From an uncultured Caulobacterales bacterium (GTDB lineage Bacteria; Pseudomonadota; Alphaproteobacteria; Caulobacterales; Caulobacteraceae), in NCBI GenBank assembly GCA_903862425.1, contig CAIOYC010000009.1:62001-126000 (forward strand): 64,000 nucleotides of DNA, in the 5' to 3' direction. Positions 17,107 through 26,284 of the stretch are shown piece by piece. The notes below the pieces were generated by a model. The model worked only from the letters and a program-made list of their open reading frames with translations. It searched no databases and was not told the DNA's origin. The first letter of the stretch is position 1; every line of letters begins with the position of its first letter. The translations under genes and the position numbers were made by a program.

Positions 17107-20100
17107 CTATCGGAAGTCCCGCGTCTTCTGCTTCAGCGTGTCGATATGCAGGTCGGGGATGAAGAAATCCCGGGCCTTCACGCCCTTGGGCGGCCCATCT
17201 CGGGGGTCTGGCCGGCTCGGGCCGCGTGCAAACTCGTCCCCGCGTCCGTGCGGGAGCGGGAAGAGGGCGTTGCGTTCTCCGAGGCTGGCGAGATCGGCGG
17301 AGAGATCGATCAGCCTGTTGGCGACAATGTGCACCACGTCGCCATCGCGCTGTAACCGCCCGACCACACCCAGCATCGAGGCGGACAGGATGATGCGGCG
17401 GTATTTCTCATAGACGGTGGTCCAGATGACCAGGTTGGCTATGCCGCTCTCGTCCTCCAGGGTGATGAACATTACGCCTTTCGCCGAGCCCGGCCGCTGA
17501 CGCATCAGGACAAGACCCGCCGGGCGGACGGCCGCGCCGTCTCGGCCACGGTTGACCACAGCGCAAGGCGCGTAGCGATCGCGCTCCAGGTCCGGCCGGA
17601 GAAAGACCAAGGGGTGATCGCGCAGCGTCAGGCCAAGGTGGCCATAGTCCTCCACCACCTCGCGCCCGCCGGTCATCGGCTTTAGCGCCACGGTGGGTTC
17701 GTCCACCTCCGGCACGACGGCGTGTTCGCGGGCGGAGGCGGCGGCGAACAGGGGCAAGGGCTCGTCCCGCAGCGCCTTGATCGCCCACAGCGCCTCACGG
17801 CGTTCCAGGCCGAGCGAGGGGCGAAACCCGTCGGCCTCGGCGATCTGCACCAGGCTGGCGGCTGGAACGCCGGCGCGGCGCCACAGATCGTCGACCGAGG
17901 TGAACGGCCGATCGGCGCGGGCGGCAATGATGGCGGCGGCATCCTTGTTTGAAAGACCGCTCACCTGGCGAAGACCCAGGCGGACGGCGAAGCGCTCGCC
18001 GTCGTCCAGCCGCTCCAGGGTGCTGTCCCAGCGCGAGGCGTTGATGCAGGTGTGGCGCACCTTCACCCCGTGTTCGCGCGCGTCGCGCACGATCTGGGCC
18101 GGCGCGTAGAAGCCCATGGGCTGGGCGTTCAGCAGCGCGGCGCAAAAGGCGTCGGGGTGGTGGCATTTCAGCCAGGAGGAGGCGTAGGCGATCAGGGCGA
18201 AGGAGGCCGCGTGGCTCTCTGGGAAGCCGTAGGAGCCGAAGCCCTCGAGCTGGCTGAAGGTCCGCTCGGCGAACTCGACTTCGTAGCCGCGCTCGACCAT
18301 GCCGCCGACCAGCTTGTCCTTGAAGTGGCTGACCCCGCCGGTGAACTTGAAGGTGGCCATGGCCCTACGGAGCTGATCGGCTTCGCCGGCGGTGAACCCG
18401 GCGCATTCGATCGCGACCCGCATGGCCTGCTCCTGGAAGAGCGGCACGCCCAAGGTCTTACCGAGCACCTTCTCCAGCTCGGGCTTGGGGTACTCCACCG
18501 GCTCCTTGCCTTCGCGCCGGCGAAGGTAGGGATGGACCATGTCGCCCTGGATCGGGCCCGGGCGCACGATCGCGACCTCAATCACCAGGTCATAGAAGGT
18601 GCGCGGCTTGATCCGGGGCAGCATGGCCATCTGCGCCCGGCTTTCGATCTGGAAGACGCCAAGCGTGTCAGCCTTGCGGATCATGGCGTAGGTGCGCGGG
18701 TCCTCGGCCGGGATGGTGGCGAGGTCGAGATCGACCCCTTTCGCATCGCGCAGCAAATCCAGCCCGCGCTTCATGCAGCTCAGCATGCCGAGCGCGAGGC
18801 AATCGACCTTCATGAACTTCAGAGCGTCGATGTCGTCCTTGTCCCATTCGATCACCTGCCGGTCCTTCATGGCGGCGGGCTCGATCGGAACGAGATCATC
18901 CAGCCGGTCGTGGGTCAGCACGAAGCCGCCGGGATGCTGGGACAGGTGGCGGGGCGTCCCCATCAGCTGGCGCGCCAAATCCAGGGTCAGCTGCAGCCGG
19001 TAATCGGAGAGGTCGAAGTTGAGCTCGGCGGCATGCTTGGGGTCGATCCCTTCCTCGGACCATGACCAGGTCTGGCCAGACAGCGCCTTGGTCATATCTT
19101 CGGGCAGGCCTAGGGCCTTGCCCACATCGCGGATGGCGCCCTTGGCGCGGTAGCGGCTGACCACCGAGCACAGCGCCGCATGGTCGCGCCCATAGGTTTC
19201 GAACACCCATTGCAGCACGATCTCGCGCCGCTCGTGCTCGAAGTCGACATCGATGTCCGGCGGCTCGCGCCGCTCCTCCGAGACGAAGCGCTCGAACAAC
19301 AGGTCGTTGCGGTCCGGGTCGATGGAGGTGATGCCGAGCACATAGCAGACCGCGGAGTTGGCGGCGGAGCCGCGGCCCTGGCAGAGGATGTCCTGGCTCC
19401 GCGCAAAGCGGACGATGGAGTTCACGGTCAGGAAGTAGGGCGCGTATTCGAGCGACTGAATGAGCTTCAGTTCGTGGCGAAGCAGTGCCTTCACACGCTC
19501 GGGAACACCTTCAGGGAAGCGGCGCTCGGCGCCTTCCCAGGTCAGCTGTTCCAAGGCCTGCTGAGGCGTCAGGCCGGGGAGACAGGCCTCCTCAGGATAC
19601 TGATAGGCCAGCTCATCCAGAGAGAAGCGACAGCGATCGGCGATCTCCAGAGTAGAAGCGAGCGCGCCCGGATATTTGGCGAAAAGCCGGTGCATCTCCT
19701 CGGCGGTCTTCAGATGGCGATCGGCATGGCGTTCCCGTCGAAAGCCAAGCTCGTCGATGGTGCAGGTGTGGCGCACGCAGCTCAGCACGTCCTGCAACAG
19801 GCGCCGCTCGGGCGAATGGAACAGGACGTCATTGGTGACCACACAGGCCACGCCGGCCTGGTGGGCCAGGTGAGAGAGCCGATGCAGGCGCATGGCGTCG
19901 CCGGGGCGGCGCCGCAGGCTGAGCGCCAGATAGACGCCGGCGGGGAAGGTCGCCCTCAAGCGTCGAAGCCGCTGGGCGCAAAGCGCATCGGCCTCGTCGG
20001 GGACCAGGATGCCGATGAGGCCTTCGGCATAGTCGGCGAGATCGGACCATTCGAGATGGCACCGGGCCTTGCCCGCGCGCCGCTTGCCGAGCGAGAGCAG

Positions 20101-20379
20101 TCGGCAAAGACGCGAATAGGCCGCGCGGTCTGTGGGATAGAACAGGATGCTCGATCCATCGGTCAGGTCGAGGCGACAGCCGACGATCAGGCGCACGCCC
20201 GTCTCCTTGGCGGCCACGTGTGCTCGCACGATCCCGGCTAAGGAATTGCGATCGACGACGGCCAAGGCCTCGATCCCGTGGGCCGCAGCCTGACGGAACA
20301 GCTCTTCGCAAGATGAGGCGCCGCGCAGGAACGAGAAGTGCGAGGTGACCTGCAGCTCGACATAGCGGGTGTCATGCAT
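17107..20379 (-). CDS. dnaE2: Error-prone DNA polymerase DnaE2
   Basis: 1090-residue C-family polymerase of the mutasome (ImuA-ImuB-DnaE2), which carries out damage-induced translesion synthesis and mutagenesis. The N-terminal PHP domain starts with [10 protein letters not shown]; the polymerase core contains [14 protein letters not shown] and the catalytic [13 protein letters not shown]; the helix-hairpin-helix and OB-fold ([12 protein letters not shown]) follow, and the C-terminus [12 protein letters not shown] is typical. Full length. In relatives dnaE2 directly follows imuB; here an oppositely oriented oxidoreductase gene separates them, so dnaE2 must have its own promoter in the 88 bases before its start. 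No GTTC-N7-GTTC LexA box is visible there. Confidence 0.96.
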   Translation of the reverse strand: MHDTRYVELQVTSHFSFLRGASSCEELFRQAAAHGIEALAVVDRNSLAGIVRAHVAAKETGVRLIVGCRLDLTDGSSILFYPTDRAAYSRLCRLLSLGKRRAGKARCHLEWSDLADYAEGLIGILVPDEADALCAQRLRRLRATFPAGVYLALSLRRRPGDAMRLHRLSHLAHQAGVACVVTNDVLFHSPERRLLQDVLSCVRHTCTIDELGFRRERHADRHLKTAEEMHRLFAKYPGALASTLEIADRCRFSLDELAYQYPEEACLPGLTPQQALEQLTWEGAERRFPEGVPERVKALLRHELKLIQSLEYAPYFLTVNSIVRFARSQDILCQGRGSAANSAVCYVLGITSIDPDRNDLLFERFVSEERREPPDIDVDFEHERREIVLQWVFETYGRDHAALCSVVSRYRAKGAIRDVGKALGLPEDMTKALSGQTWSWSEEGIDPKHAAELNFDLSDYRLQLTLDLARQLMGTPRHLSQHPGGFVLTHDRLDDLVPIEPAAMKDRQVIEWDKDDIDALKFMKVDCLALGMLSCMKRGLDLLRDAKGVDLDLATIPAEDPRTYAMIRKADTLGVFQIESRAQMAMLPRIKPRTFYDLVIEVAIVRPGPIQGDMVHPYLRRREGKEPVEYPKPELEKVLGKTLGVPLFQEQAMRVAIECAGFTAGEADQLRRAMATFKFTGGVSHFKDKLVGGMVERGYEVEFAERTFSQLEGFGSYGFPESHAASFALIAYASSWLKCHHPDAFCAALLNAQPMGFYAPAQIVRDAREHGVKVRHTCINASRWDSTLERLDDGERFAVRLGLRQVSGLSNKDAAAIIAARADRPFTSVDDLWRRAGVPAASLVQIAEADGFRPSLGLERREALWAIKALRDEPLPLFAAASAREHAVVPEVDEPTVALKPMTGGREVVEDYGHLGLTLRDHPLVFLRPDLERDRYAPCAVVNRGRDGAAVRPAGLVLMRQRPGSAKGVMFITLEDESGIANLVIWTTVYEKYRRIILSASMLGVVGRLQRDGDVVHIVANRLIDLSADLASLGERNALFPLPHGRGDEFARGPSRPDPRDGPPKGVKARDFFIPDLHIDTLKQKTRDFR

Positions 20380-20467
20380 GGCTTGGCCTATATTGGATCT
20401 GTTCAGGACGGCGCCGATGCGGTGTGGACGCGTTAGCGTGGGACCTCACCGAACCAGGATGCTTGTG

Positions 20468-21322
20468 ATGGACGTTGGATTTATCGGACTGGGCGCGATG
20501 GGCTCGGCCATGGCGGCCAACATCGCCAAGGCGGGGCACACGGTGCGCGCTTGGAACCGTTCCAAGGCAGAACCCATCGAACGGGTCACGCGGGTCGATA
20601 GCGCCGAACAGGCCTTCGACGCGGACGTGGTCGTCACCATGCTGCCGGATGACGCCGCGATCCGCGACGTCATCCTGGAGCCAAGCCTGTTATCCAAGGC
20701 GCGCAAGGGCGCGGTGCACTTGGTCTGCGCAACGATCTCGGTGGCCTTCGCTGAAGAGCTGGCGAAGCGCCATGCGCAAGCCGACGTGCAATATGTGGCC
20801 GCCCCAGTGCTCGGACGCCCGGACGTTGCCGCCAAGGGAGCGCTGAATGTCCTGGCCGCCGGGCCTGCGGCTGCGATCAAGACCGCGGGCCCGGTGCTGG
20901 ACGCGATCGGACAGAAGACCTGGGTGCTTGGCGAGACGCCCAAGCAGGCCAATGCCGCCAAGATCGCCGCCAACATGATGATCACCATGGCCATCGAGGC
21001 GATGGCGGAGGCGGTGGTGATCACCGAGAGCCAGAATGTGGGTCGCGACGCCTTTTTCGAGGTGATCTTGGCCACGCTGTTCGGCGCACGCGCCTATCAG
21101 ACCTATAGCGCCAACATCGCCAGGGAAGATTACGACCCGGGCTTCAAGGCCAAGCTCGGGCTGAAGGATTTGCGCCTGGCCAGCGAAGCGGCGGCGATGG
21201 CGTCGCGCGACTTGCCGATGCTGGCGGCCGTCAAAGGGCAGATGGCCAAGGCGGTCGATGCCGGGCAGGGCGAGCGCGACTGGTCGATCATGGCCGACTA
21301 CACGATCAAGGACGGCGCCTGA
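20468..21322 (+). CDS. NAD(P)-dependent 3-hydroxyisobutyrate dehydrogenase-like oxidoreductase
   Basis: 284-residue member of the beta-hydroxyacid dehydrogenase family (6-phosphogluconate dehydrogenase-like NAD-binding domain). The Rossmann motif is GFIGLGAMGSAMAANIAKAG at residues 4-23; the substrate-binding site appears as VAAPVLGRPDVAAKG and the catalytic lysine lies in QANAAKIAANMM. The ATG at 20468 has AGG nine bases upstream and starts just before the Rossmann strand. It lies between imuB (convergent) and dnaE2 (divergent), which breaks the usual mutasome gene order. Substrate not determinable. Confidence 0.88.
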   Translation: MDVGFIGLGAMGSAMAANIAKAGHTVRAWNRSKAEPIERVTRVDSAEQAFDADVVVTMLPDDAAIRDVILEPSLLSKARKGAVHLVCATISVAFAEELAKRHAQADVQYVAAPVLGRPDVAAKGALNVLAAGPAAAIKTAGPVLDAIGQKTWVLGETPKQANAAKIAANMMITMAIEAMAEAVVITESQNVGRDAFFEVILATLFGARAYQTYSANIAREDYDPGFKAKLGLKDLRLASEAAAMASRDLPMLAAVKGQMAKAVDAGQGERDWSIMADYTIKDGA

Positions 21323-21342
21323 GAGACGATGACGGCACGCGG

Positions 21343-22866
21343 TCATGCGAACAGACCGTGCATGTACCAGCTGAGGTCGCCGGTGACGGGGTGTTCCCCG
21401 TCGCCGCGTCGAAAGACCCAGAACCGCTCTCCGGCTTGGTCTTCGAGCTGGAAGTAGTCTCTGACGCCCTCGCGTTCGCCGCCTCGCACCCACCACTCGC
21501 CGAAGATACGCTCTGGTCCGTCGGCGCGCTTCACGCGATGGCGGATGCCGCGCCAGGTAAAGGCGACCGGCGGCTGGTCAGGCAGGAGCGCCACCGCCTC
21601 AATCTTCTCAGGCCGTGCGAACAGCCGTGTGGGGCGGGGCCAACGCGCTGGCCAGGTGTCGCCGGTGAGCGGCGCGGTCGCGGCCAGCTTCTGCGCTGAG
21701 CGTTCGGGCACATCGCTCTGGGCGGGGGTGAAGCGGTAAAGCCGTTCGGCGCCCAGCCGGTTGATCAGGGTGTCGACCAGATCCTCGACATTGGGCTCGG
21801 GCGCGGCGGTGAGGTCGCTGGCGAAGGGTTTCCAGTCCAAGGGTTCGGCGATGGGGGCGGCCAGCACCATGGTCTCGACGCCAAAGCCCGGATCGACGGT
21901 CTCGAGCTTGTCGCAGAGCAGCCGCGCGAGCCGCTTGATGTCCCGCACCGGCTTGGCGGTGGCGACCCGGATGACCTCGATCCGGTTGTCGACGCGATGA
22001 AAGCGAAGGTCGAGCGCCTTGGCGCCGAGCCCCTTGGCCTCCAGCGCGATGCATAGCGCTTCGACAAGCTTGAGGGTGTAGCGCGCCAAGGTTTCCGGGG
22101 CGCCGATCGGTTCAGCGAAGGCGCGCCGGACAAGGATCAGGTCCGGACTGTCGACGGGTTCGATCGGCTCGGCATAACGGCCATAGGCTTGATCCAGCCG
22201 GCGGCCGAGCTCGGGCCCGAACCGCAGCGCCAAAGGCGCGCGAGGCTTGGTCTCAACCTCCAAGATCACATCGATGCCCATCTTGCCGAGCCCCTGGACC
22301 ATGTCGTCGGGCAGGCGCAGGGCGCGAAGCGGAAGATGGGCGATGGCGCGCCCGCTCTCATCGCCGGCGACCGTGAGGGTGGGATTGGCGACATAGCGGG
22401 CGAGGGCATGGGCGGCGCCCCAGGTTCCGGCGACGGCGGCGCGGGCGGCGACGCCCACGCTCGCCAGGCGCTCGATCATGTCGGTCATCAGCGCCTCCTC
22501 GCCCCCGAACCGGTGGGCGGCGCCGGTGATGTCGAGGACCAGGCCGTCGGGCGGATCGGGCGCGACGATCGGCGCATAGAGCTTGAGCGCCCAGAGGGCG
22601 AGGCGGACCAGAGCGTCGTGGTCGGCCTCGGGATCGGCATCGACCGCCATGGCTTCGGCGCAGAGCGCCCGGGCTTGGGCGGCGGCCATGCCGGGATAGA
22701 GCCGCAGCTTGAGGGCTGCGGCGTCGGCGGCTAGCACCACGCGCTTGCGGCCCAGGCTGCCGACCATCAGGACCGGTGTTTCAGCCGGCGGCGCGGACGT
22801 CCCATGGCGGCGGCGCCAGCGATCGGTCGGCCAGGTCGGCAGGTAGAGCGAGACGACCCGTCTCAT
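21343..22866 (-). CDS. imuB: ImuB, Y-family polymerase-like mutasome protein
   Basis: 507-residue DNA polymerase Y-family protein lacking catalytic activity in characterised homologues; it links DnaE2 to the beta clamp. It begins RRVVSLYLPTWPTDRW; the palm-like region has GMAAAQARAL and GLVLDITGAAHRFGGE where polymerases would carry catalytic acids, and a little-finger/C-terminal tail ends with FRRGDGEHPVTGDLSWYMHGLFA, typical of ImuB. The start at 22866 overlaps the end of the imuA remnant by about 85 bases, as in intact imuA-imuB pairs. Because imuA upstream is broken, the promoter that drives imuB here is uncertain. Confidence 0.95.
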   Translation of the reverse strand: MRRVVSLYLPTWPTDRWRRRHGTSAPPAETPVLMVGSLGRKRVVLAADAAALKLRLYPGMAAAQARALCAEAMAVDADPEADHDALVRLALWALKLYAPIVAPDPPDGLVLDITGAAHRFGGEEALMTDMIERLASVGVAARAAVAGTWGAAHALARYVANPTLTVAGDESGRAIAHLPLRALRLPDDMVQGLGKMGIDVILEVETKPRAPLALRFGPELGRRLDQAYGRYAEPIEPVDSPDLILVRRAFAEPIGAPETLARYTLKLVEALCIALEAKGLGAKALDLRFHRVDNRIEVIRVATAKPVRDIKRLARLLCDKLETVDPGFGVETMVLAAPIAEPLDWKPFASDLTAAPEPNVEDLVDTLINRLGAERLYRFTPAQSDVPERSAQKLAATAPLTGDTWPARWPRPTRLFARPEKIEAVALLPDQPPVAFTWRGIRHRVKRADGPERIFGEWWVRGGEREGVRDYFQLEDQAGERFWVFRRGDGEHPVTGDLSWYMHGLFA

Positions 22867-23269
22867 CACAGGCTTCCAGTTCAAAATCGGCGCATTCGCC
22901 GGCCTTGCAGCGGATGAGCTCGACGAGCCACCGCGCCCGGCCGACGCCTGCGTCTGGCAAGGGAGAAGACGGGAGGGCGCTCACGCGCCAGCGGGTGGAG
23001 GCGGCGGTGGGCTGTCCGAAGTCGGCGGCTTCAGCCTCGCGTCGCCAGCGCCGAACGGCGACGCCCAGGGCGCCGCTCTCTTCGGCGCAGAGCTGAAGAC
23101 GGCGCGAGGCGGTCATTGGCAGGGCGGCGACCTCGCCGACCACGGCCGAGAAGCCGCCATGGCGAAGGCCGTCTTCGAAGGCGGCGAGGACCGATTTCTC
23201 GTCGCCGGCTTCGACATAGATAACGCGGTCGGGGTGCAGGCCGACCTGGGCCAAAGCCGGTGCAAAGAA
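22781..23269 (-). pseudogene. imuA: imuA, 5'-truncated remnant
   Basis: The frame encodes the C-terminal 160 or so residues of ImuA, the RecA-like mutasome partner (FFAPALAQVGLHPDRVIYVEAG..., GLRHGGFSAVVGEVAALPMTASRRLQL, LGVAVRRWRR). Intact ImuA is about 240-260 residues. Upstream of FFAPAL the frame hits a stop at 23276-23278 and similarity ends, so the first 90-100 codons, the ribosome-binding site and the promoter have been replaced by other DNA. A TTG at 23254 could start a truncated protein, but it would miss the N-terminal part of the RecA-like fold. Overlaps imuB as in intact operons. Confidence 0.8.
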
Positions 23270-23270
23270 C

Positions 23271-23723
23271 GGCGGCTACCCCACAGCCAACAATATCGCT
23301 CGGCGCTACCTCGTACCGCCTGATATCGAGCTCTTGGTTCGCTTGTCCTCGTGGCATGAGCGCAATGAGACCTACACCCAGGTCAAATCTGACATTGCTA
23401 TCGGGCGTCTTGAGCTTCGGCGGCGCTACAAGGTCTTTGTAGCGGCCCAAGTCACTGCCACGGCAAAGTTGGTTTGCGGCGAGGATCTGTTCATCAAGCT
23501 GATGACTGACTTTGAAGTGCGGCGCGGTTTTGCCGTCTGGCTCAACCCCGACGTCTCCAGCCGGACGCCGTTCGCTGTTTCTCCAAACTTCGCGAGCTTC
23601 ATGTCGACACGCCGCGAGGTGAGTGCGCTGGCGATCGACAGTCTGGCGCTCAAACCGAGCGCCGCGCCCAAGACCAACTCCATCAACGCGCGATTGCTAA
23701 CCGACCTGCTGTTTCGAGCGTGA
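23271..23723 (+). pseudogene. Orphan 3' gene fragment at the island's left edge
   Basis: An open frame of about 150 codons ending at TGA 23721-23723, starting without a clear initiation codon right at the imuA break. It reads as a well-formed protein end: GGYPTANNIARRYLVPPDIEL, a basic helix AIGRLELRRRYKVFVAAQ, and two hydrophobic strands. An internal GTG at 23334 could start a 129-residue product. I recognise no family. Its abrupt beginning against truncated imuA suggests that a join cut both genes. Confidence 0.5.
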
Positions 23724-23754
23724 GCGCTTTTGGCCGCCTTTGAAGGTCTGGCGA

Positions 23755-25350
23755 TCAAGACGCTGTGGCGAAGACACCAGCCGGAAAGTCGTCGAACAGG
23801 GTCTCGTCCCCATAGGTCGCGTTGTAGAATTTGACGACGCTCTCGATCAAATCGGGATTTCCGTGATCGAGCGCTCTTGGAAAGAGCCGGACTAAGAAGT
23901 TGATGGGCAGGCGAATGTCGCCGCGGTGTTCCATATCTTGGAGCCACGCTTCATAGCGCTTGTACCGGTCATCGGCGATATCAGCGCGAGCCCCTTCGTT
24001 GTAAGCCACATAGATGATGCCGACCTCGCCTGGTGTGATCTGCTTGGTGGCGTCCTGAAAAAGATCCACCGGCGCCCACGCACGCTTTCTGAGAGCGGCT
24101 TCTGAGAGATTCTTCCAGACGAGGCCTATGGGTGAGCGGGCTTCATCGGTGAAGCCCGCTTGAGGGCCGTCGAACCGGCAGACGATGCCATCCCACTCCG
24201 GAACATCACTCTCCCAATCAAACATGCGCTTGAGCAGGATTGGACTGTAGGCCTTGGTTTGGGAGGGGAGGGTGGTTCTGCGCGGCAGCTCCTGGAACGC
24301 CACCTCGCCCCACGGATACTGAAGCGGCCGATCTGCATGCGCCGCCAGACGTTGCGCGAATAGCTTATCGGCGATCTCTTGTGGGTCCAGCTTGTCGGCC
24401 GACACCGTCGCGGTGAGGCTGAAGCGGCCGTACAGGCCGTGAGGCGCGGCGCGTGCGAAGACGCGTTCGAAAATGTCGCGCATTATGGCTTCTTCGGCGA
24501 GCTCATAGGGGTTCAGAGCCTGGCGGCGCTTGCATTCGATGAGCAGAGGGTAGGGCCGATAGGATCGAAGGTCGGCCGTCTTCTCGTGGGTGCGCGGGAT
24601 GAAGGACACTGGCGTTCCCCGGTCAATGCAGCCCGCCGCGACGAACAGTTCAAAGAGGGTGCTATCGGGCTTGTCGTCTTTCCACAGTGACGCGATGCGC
24701 TCAGCCGAGCCGCCGACCTCGCCGAGCGCCTCAAGCTTGCGGCCCAACTGCGTGATTTGCGGCACAAGGGTCGCCCCAGCGAAGTGGTCGTAGCCCGGAT
24801 CGACCTTCAGATAGTCATTGCAGGCATGCAGCGCCTGACGAAAGCGATGGCCCGTTGGAAACTCGCCTTCCGGCCGCATGCCTTTGACGATGGAGATCGC
24901 CCCCGAATCCTGGCGCGCTGACAGATGAAACTGCTCAGCCGGCTCCGCGTCCAGCCAACCCTTGGGCAGTAGGCTGAGAACGGCGTCGAGCGCGTCTGGA
25001 AGGCAGTCGTCGAGATCCGCGGTTTGGTCGACCAACTGGCGCTTGAGACTGCTGCGAGGCCGACGATCGAACGGGTCGTTGTCTGTGCGAGCAGGCCTTA
25101 GATCTTGCATCGAAGGCCCGCCGTTCAACTCAACAGAGGCCTCAATCAAATCGACCAAGGCCGACTGGCGCTGCAGCAGTTGATCTACCGCTTCGCGAAG
25201 CCGCTCCGCCTCGGCGCGAACCTCAGGCGTCCTTTCTCGTGCGGCACGGACACGGGCTTCCACGAGCGCACGCAGCGCTGTTGCAATATCGGCTTCAAGG
25301 GCTTCGACCGACGCGAGCAATGTATCTGGATCAGTTGGCGTCTCGACCAT
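23755..25350 (-). CDS. Unknown island protein with coiled coil and possible PD-(D/E)xK nuclease motif
   Basis: 531-residue protein, not recognised. Residues 10-75 form a predicted coiled coil rich in A, E, R and L. The middle contains E234 (TLFELFVAAG), D260 and then E272-C-K274 (YPLLIECKRR), an arrangement like the D-x(n)-E-x-K core of restriction-endonuclease-like folds, followed by a helix (PYELAEEAIMRDIFERVFARA). The C-terminal half is mixed, with VGIIYVAYNEGA as a buried strand. The ATG at 25350 is chosen because the upstream extension to 25431 is of low complexity. It is cargo of the dusA-linked island beside a toxin-antitoxin pair, so a defence or element-maintenance role is possible; this is inference. 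Confidence 0.6.
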   Translation of the reverse strand: MVETPTDPDTLLASVEALEADIATALRALVEARVRAARERTPEVRAEAERLREAVDQLLQRQSALVDLIEASVELNGGPSMQDLRPARTDNDPFDRRPRSSLKRQLVDQTADLDDCLPDALDAVLSLLPKGWLDAEPAEQFHLSARQDSGAISIVKGMRPEGEFPTGHRFRQALHACNDYLKVDPGYDHFAGATLVPQITQLGRKLEALGEVGGSAERIASLWKDDKPDSTLFELFVAAGCIDRGTPVSFIPRTHEKTADLRSYRPYPLLIECKRRQALNPYELAEEAIMRDIFERVFARAAPHGLYGRFSLTATVSADKLDPQEIADKLFAQRLAAHADRPLQYPWGEVAFQELPRRTTLPSQTKAYSPILLKRMFDWESDVPEWDGIVCRFDGPQAGFTDEARSPIGLVWKNLSEAALRKRAWAPVDLFQDATKQITPGEVGIIYVAYNEGARADIADDRYKRYEAWLQDMEHRGDIRLPINFLVRLFPRALDHGNPDLIESVVKFYNATYGDETLFDDFPAGVFATAS

Positions 25351-25533
25351 AACTCGCCTCGCATCTGGCACGGAGCTTGTCCGGCGAAGCGCAGCGCAAC
25401 GACTGGAGTTCGTCAAACGGCCGGAGCCCACGGGCCGACAGCAGAGGAAGAGCCACAGTTACCTCGCTCGTCAGCGTGATTGGCTCCGATATGGCCACGC
25501 CAAGGCGCCAGGACAACGAACGTCCCACTCAGA

Positions 25534-25860
25534 CTAGGCGATCGCCTGAAGTCCCTTGGCTTTCACAAGGTTCAGCAGCTTGAGCGACGAACCGTTCGGA
25601 CGTTTCTCGCCGCGCTCCCACTTGCTGACCGCGTCACGCCGTACGTTCAAATACTGCGCGAACACCGGTTGGGAGACCTGCTCCCGTTCGCGCAGGGCCC
25701 GGATTTCTTCGGGAGATAAGGGTAGGACCGTGGTCAGGCACATGACGTCGAAGCTGCGCATGGTCGTTTGATCGACCAGGCCGATGCTGTGCAGACCGGA
25801 CACCGACTCGTGGACGGCGGCCAGGATGTCGGACTTAGACGGGCGGGTGTTCTTCGTCAT
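25534..25860 (-). CDS. HTH-type antitoxin (HigA/NadS-like)
   Basis: 108-residue helix-turn-helix XRE-family protein. The C-terminal part (about 50-95) is a Cro/C1-type domain: LSPEEIRALREREQVSQPVFAQYLN followed by RRDAVSKWERGEKRPNG in the recognition-helix position. Its start overlaps the end of the upstream toxin gene by 26 bases, typical of toxin-first type II pairs. Starts at 25866 and 25860 are both possible; GGAG lies ten bases before the latter. Expected to bind the toxin and repress the operon through the palindrome at 26257-26271. Confidence 0.85.
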   Translation of the reverse strand: MTKNTRPSKSDILAAVHESVSGLHSIGLVDQTTMRSFDVMCLTTVLPLSPEEIRALREREQVSQPVFAQYLNVRRDAVSKWERGEKRPNGSSLKLLNLVKAKGLQAIA

Positions 25861-26233
25861 GCTCATCAAGCTCCAAAACCACCAACTCGCCGCGTTCGAT
25901 GGCCCGCGTTAGGGCCTTCTCGTCGTAACTCAGAAGCAGCACCGCCAACGCCTGCAGCGCTTCCAACTCTTTGGCCGTGACGTTCGCCTTTGCATTCTTG
26001 GCGAACCCGAACACGAAGAAGCAATACCCGCCCGTCCGGAAGGCTAGCAAAGTCCGAAAGCCGCCGGACTTGCCCTCGCCCGTGCGTGCCACCCGCTGCT
26101 TGTACACGCCGCCCCCAAGATCGGCGTCGAAGCGACCTTCGACGACATCAGCGGCGGCCTCGGCAAGTTGCGCGTCGGTCAATCCAGCCTTTCTGGCGAA
26201 GCGCGCGAACCACTTGGTCTTGTAAGCGGTCAC
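25835..26233 (-). CDS. RelE/ParE-superfamily toxin
   Basis: 132-residue type II toxin of the RelE group. It begins with TAYKTKWFARFARKAGL and carries DADLGGGVYKQRVARTGEGKSGGFRTLLAFR and FFVFGFAKNAKANV, a pattern typical of chromosomal RelE/HigB-like mRNA interferases, although the catalytic residues are not certain. The GTG at 26233 with GGAGTTAGG upstream is preferred to the TTG at 26251. The gene comes first in the operon, before the HTH antitoxin. Part of the island between imuA and dusA, where it may stabilise the element. Confidence 0.85.
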   Translation of the reverse strand: MTAYKTKWFARFARKAGLTDAQLAEAAADVVEGRFDADLGGGVYKQRVARTGEGKSGGFRTLLAFRTGGYCFFVFGFAKNAKANVTAKELEALQALAVLLLSYDEKALTRAIERGELVVLELDEHDEEHPPV

Positions 26234-26256
26234 GCGCCTAACTCCGGACAATAATA

Positions 26257-26271
26257 TAGCTCTTAGAGCTA
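26257..26271. promoter_or_regulatory. Palindromic operator of the toxin-antitoxin operon (TAGCTCT T AGAGCTA)
   Basis: A perfect 7-1-7 palindrome, 23 bases upstream of the toxin start codon and just after the integrase stop. Position and symmetry fit autorepression by the HTH antitoxin. Confidence 0.6.
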
Positions 26272-26284
26272 GAGATGCAACGCA

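Noticed and set aside
20380-20467. LexA box (GTTC-N7-GTTC) before dnaE2
   Set aside because: One GTTC is present at 20401 but no second half-site at the right spacing.
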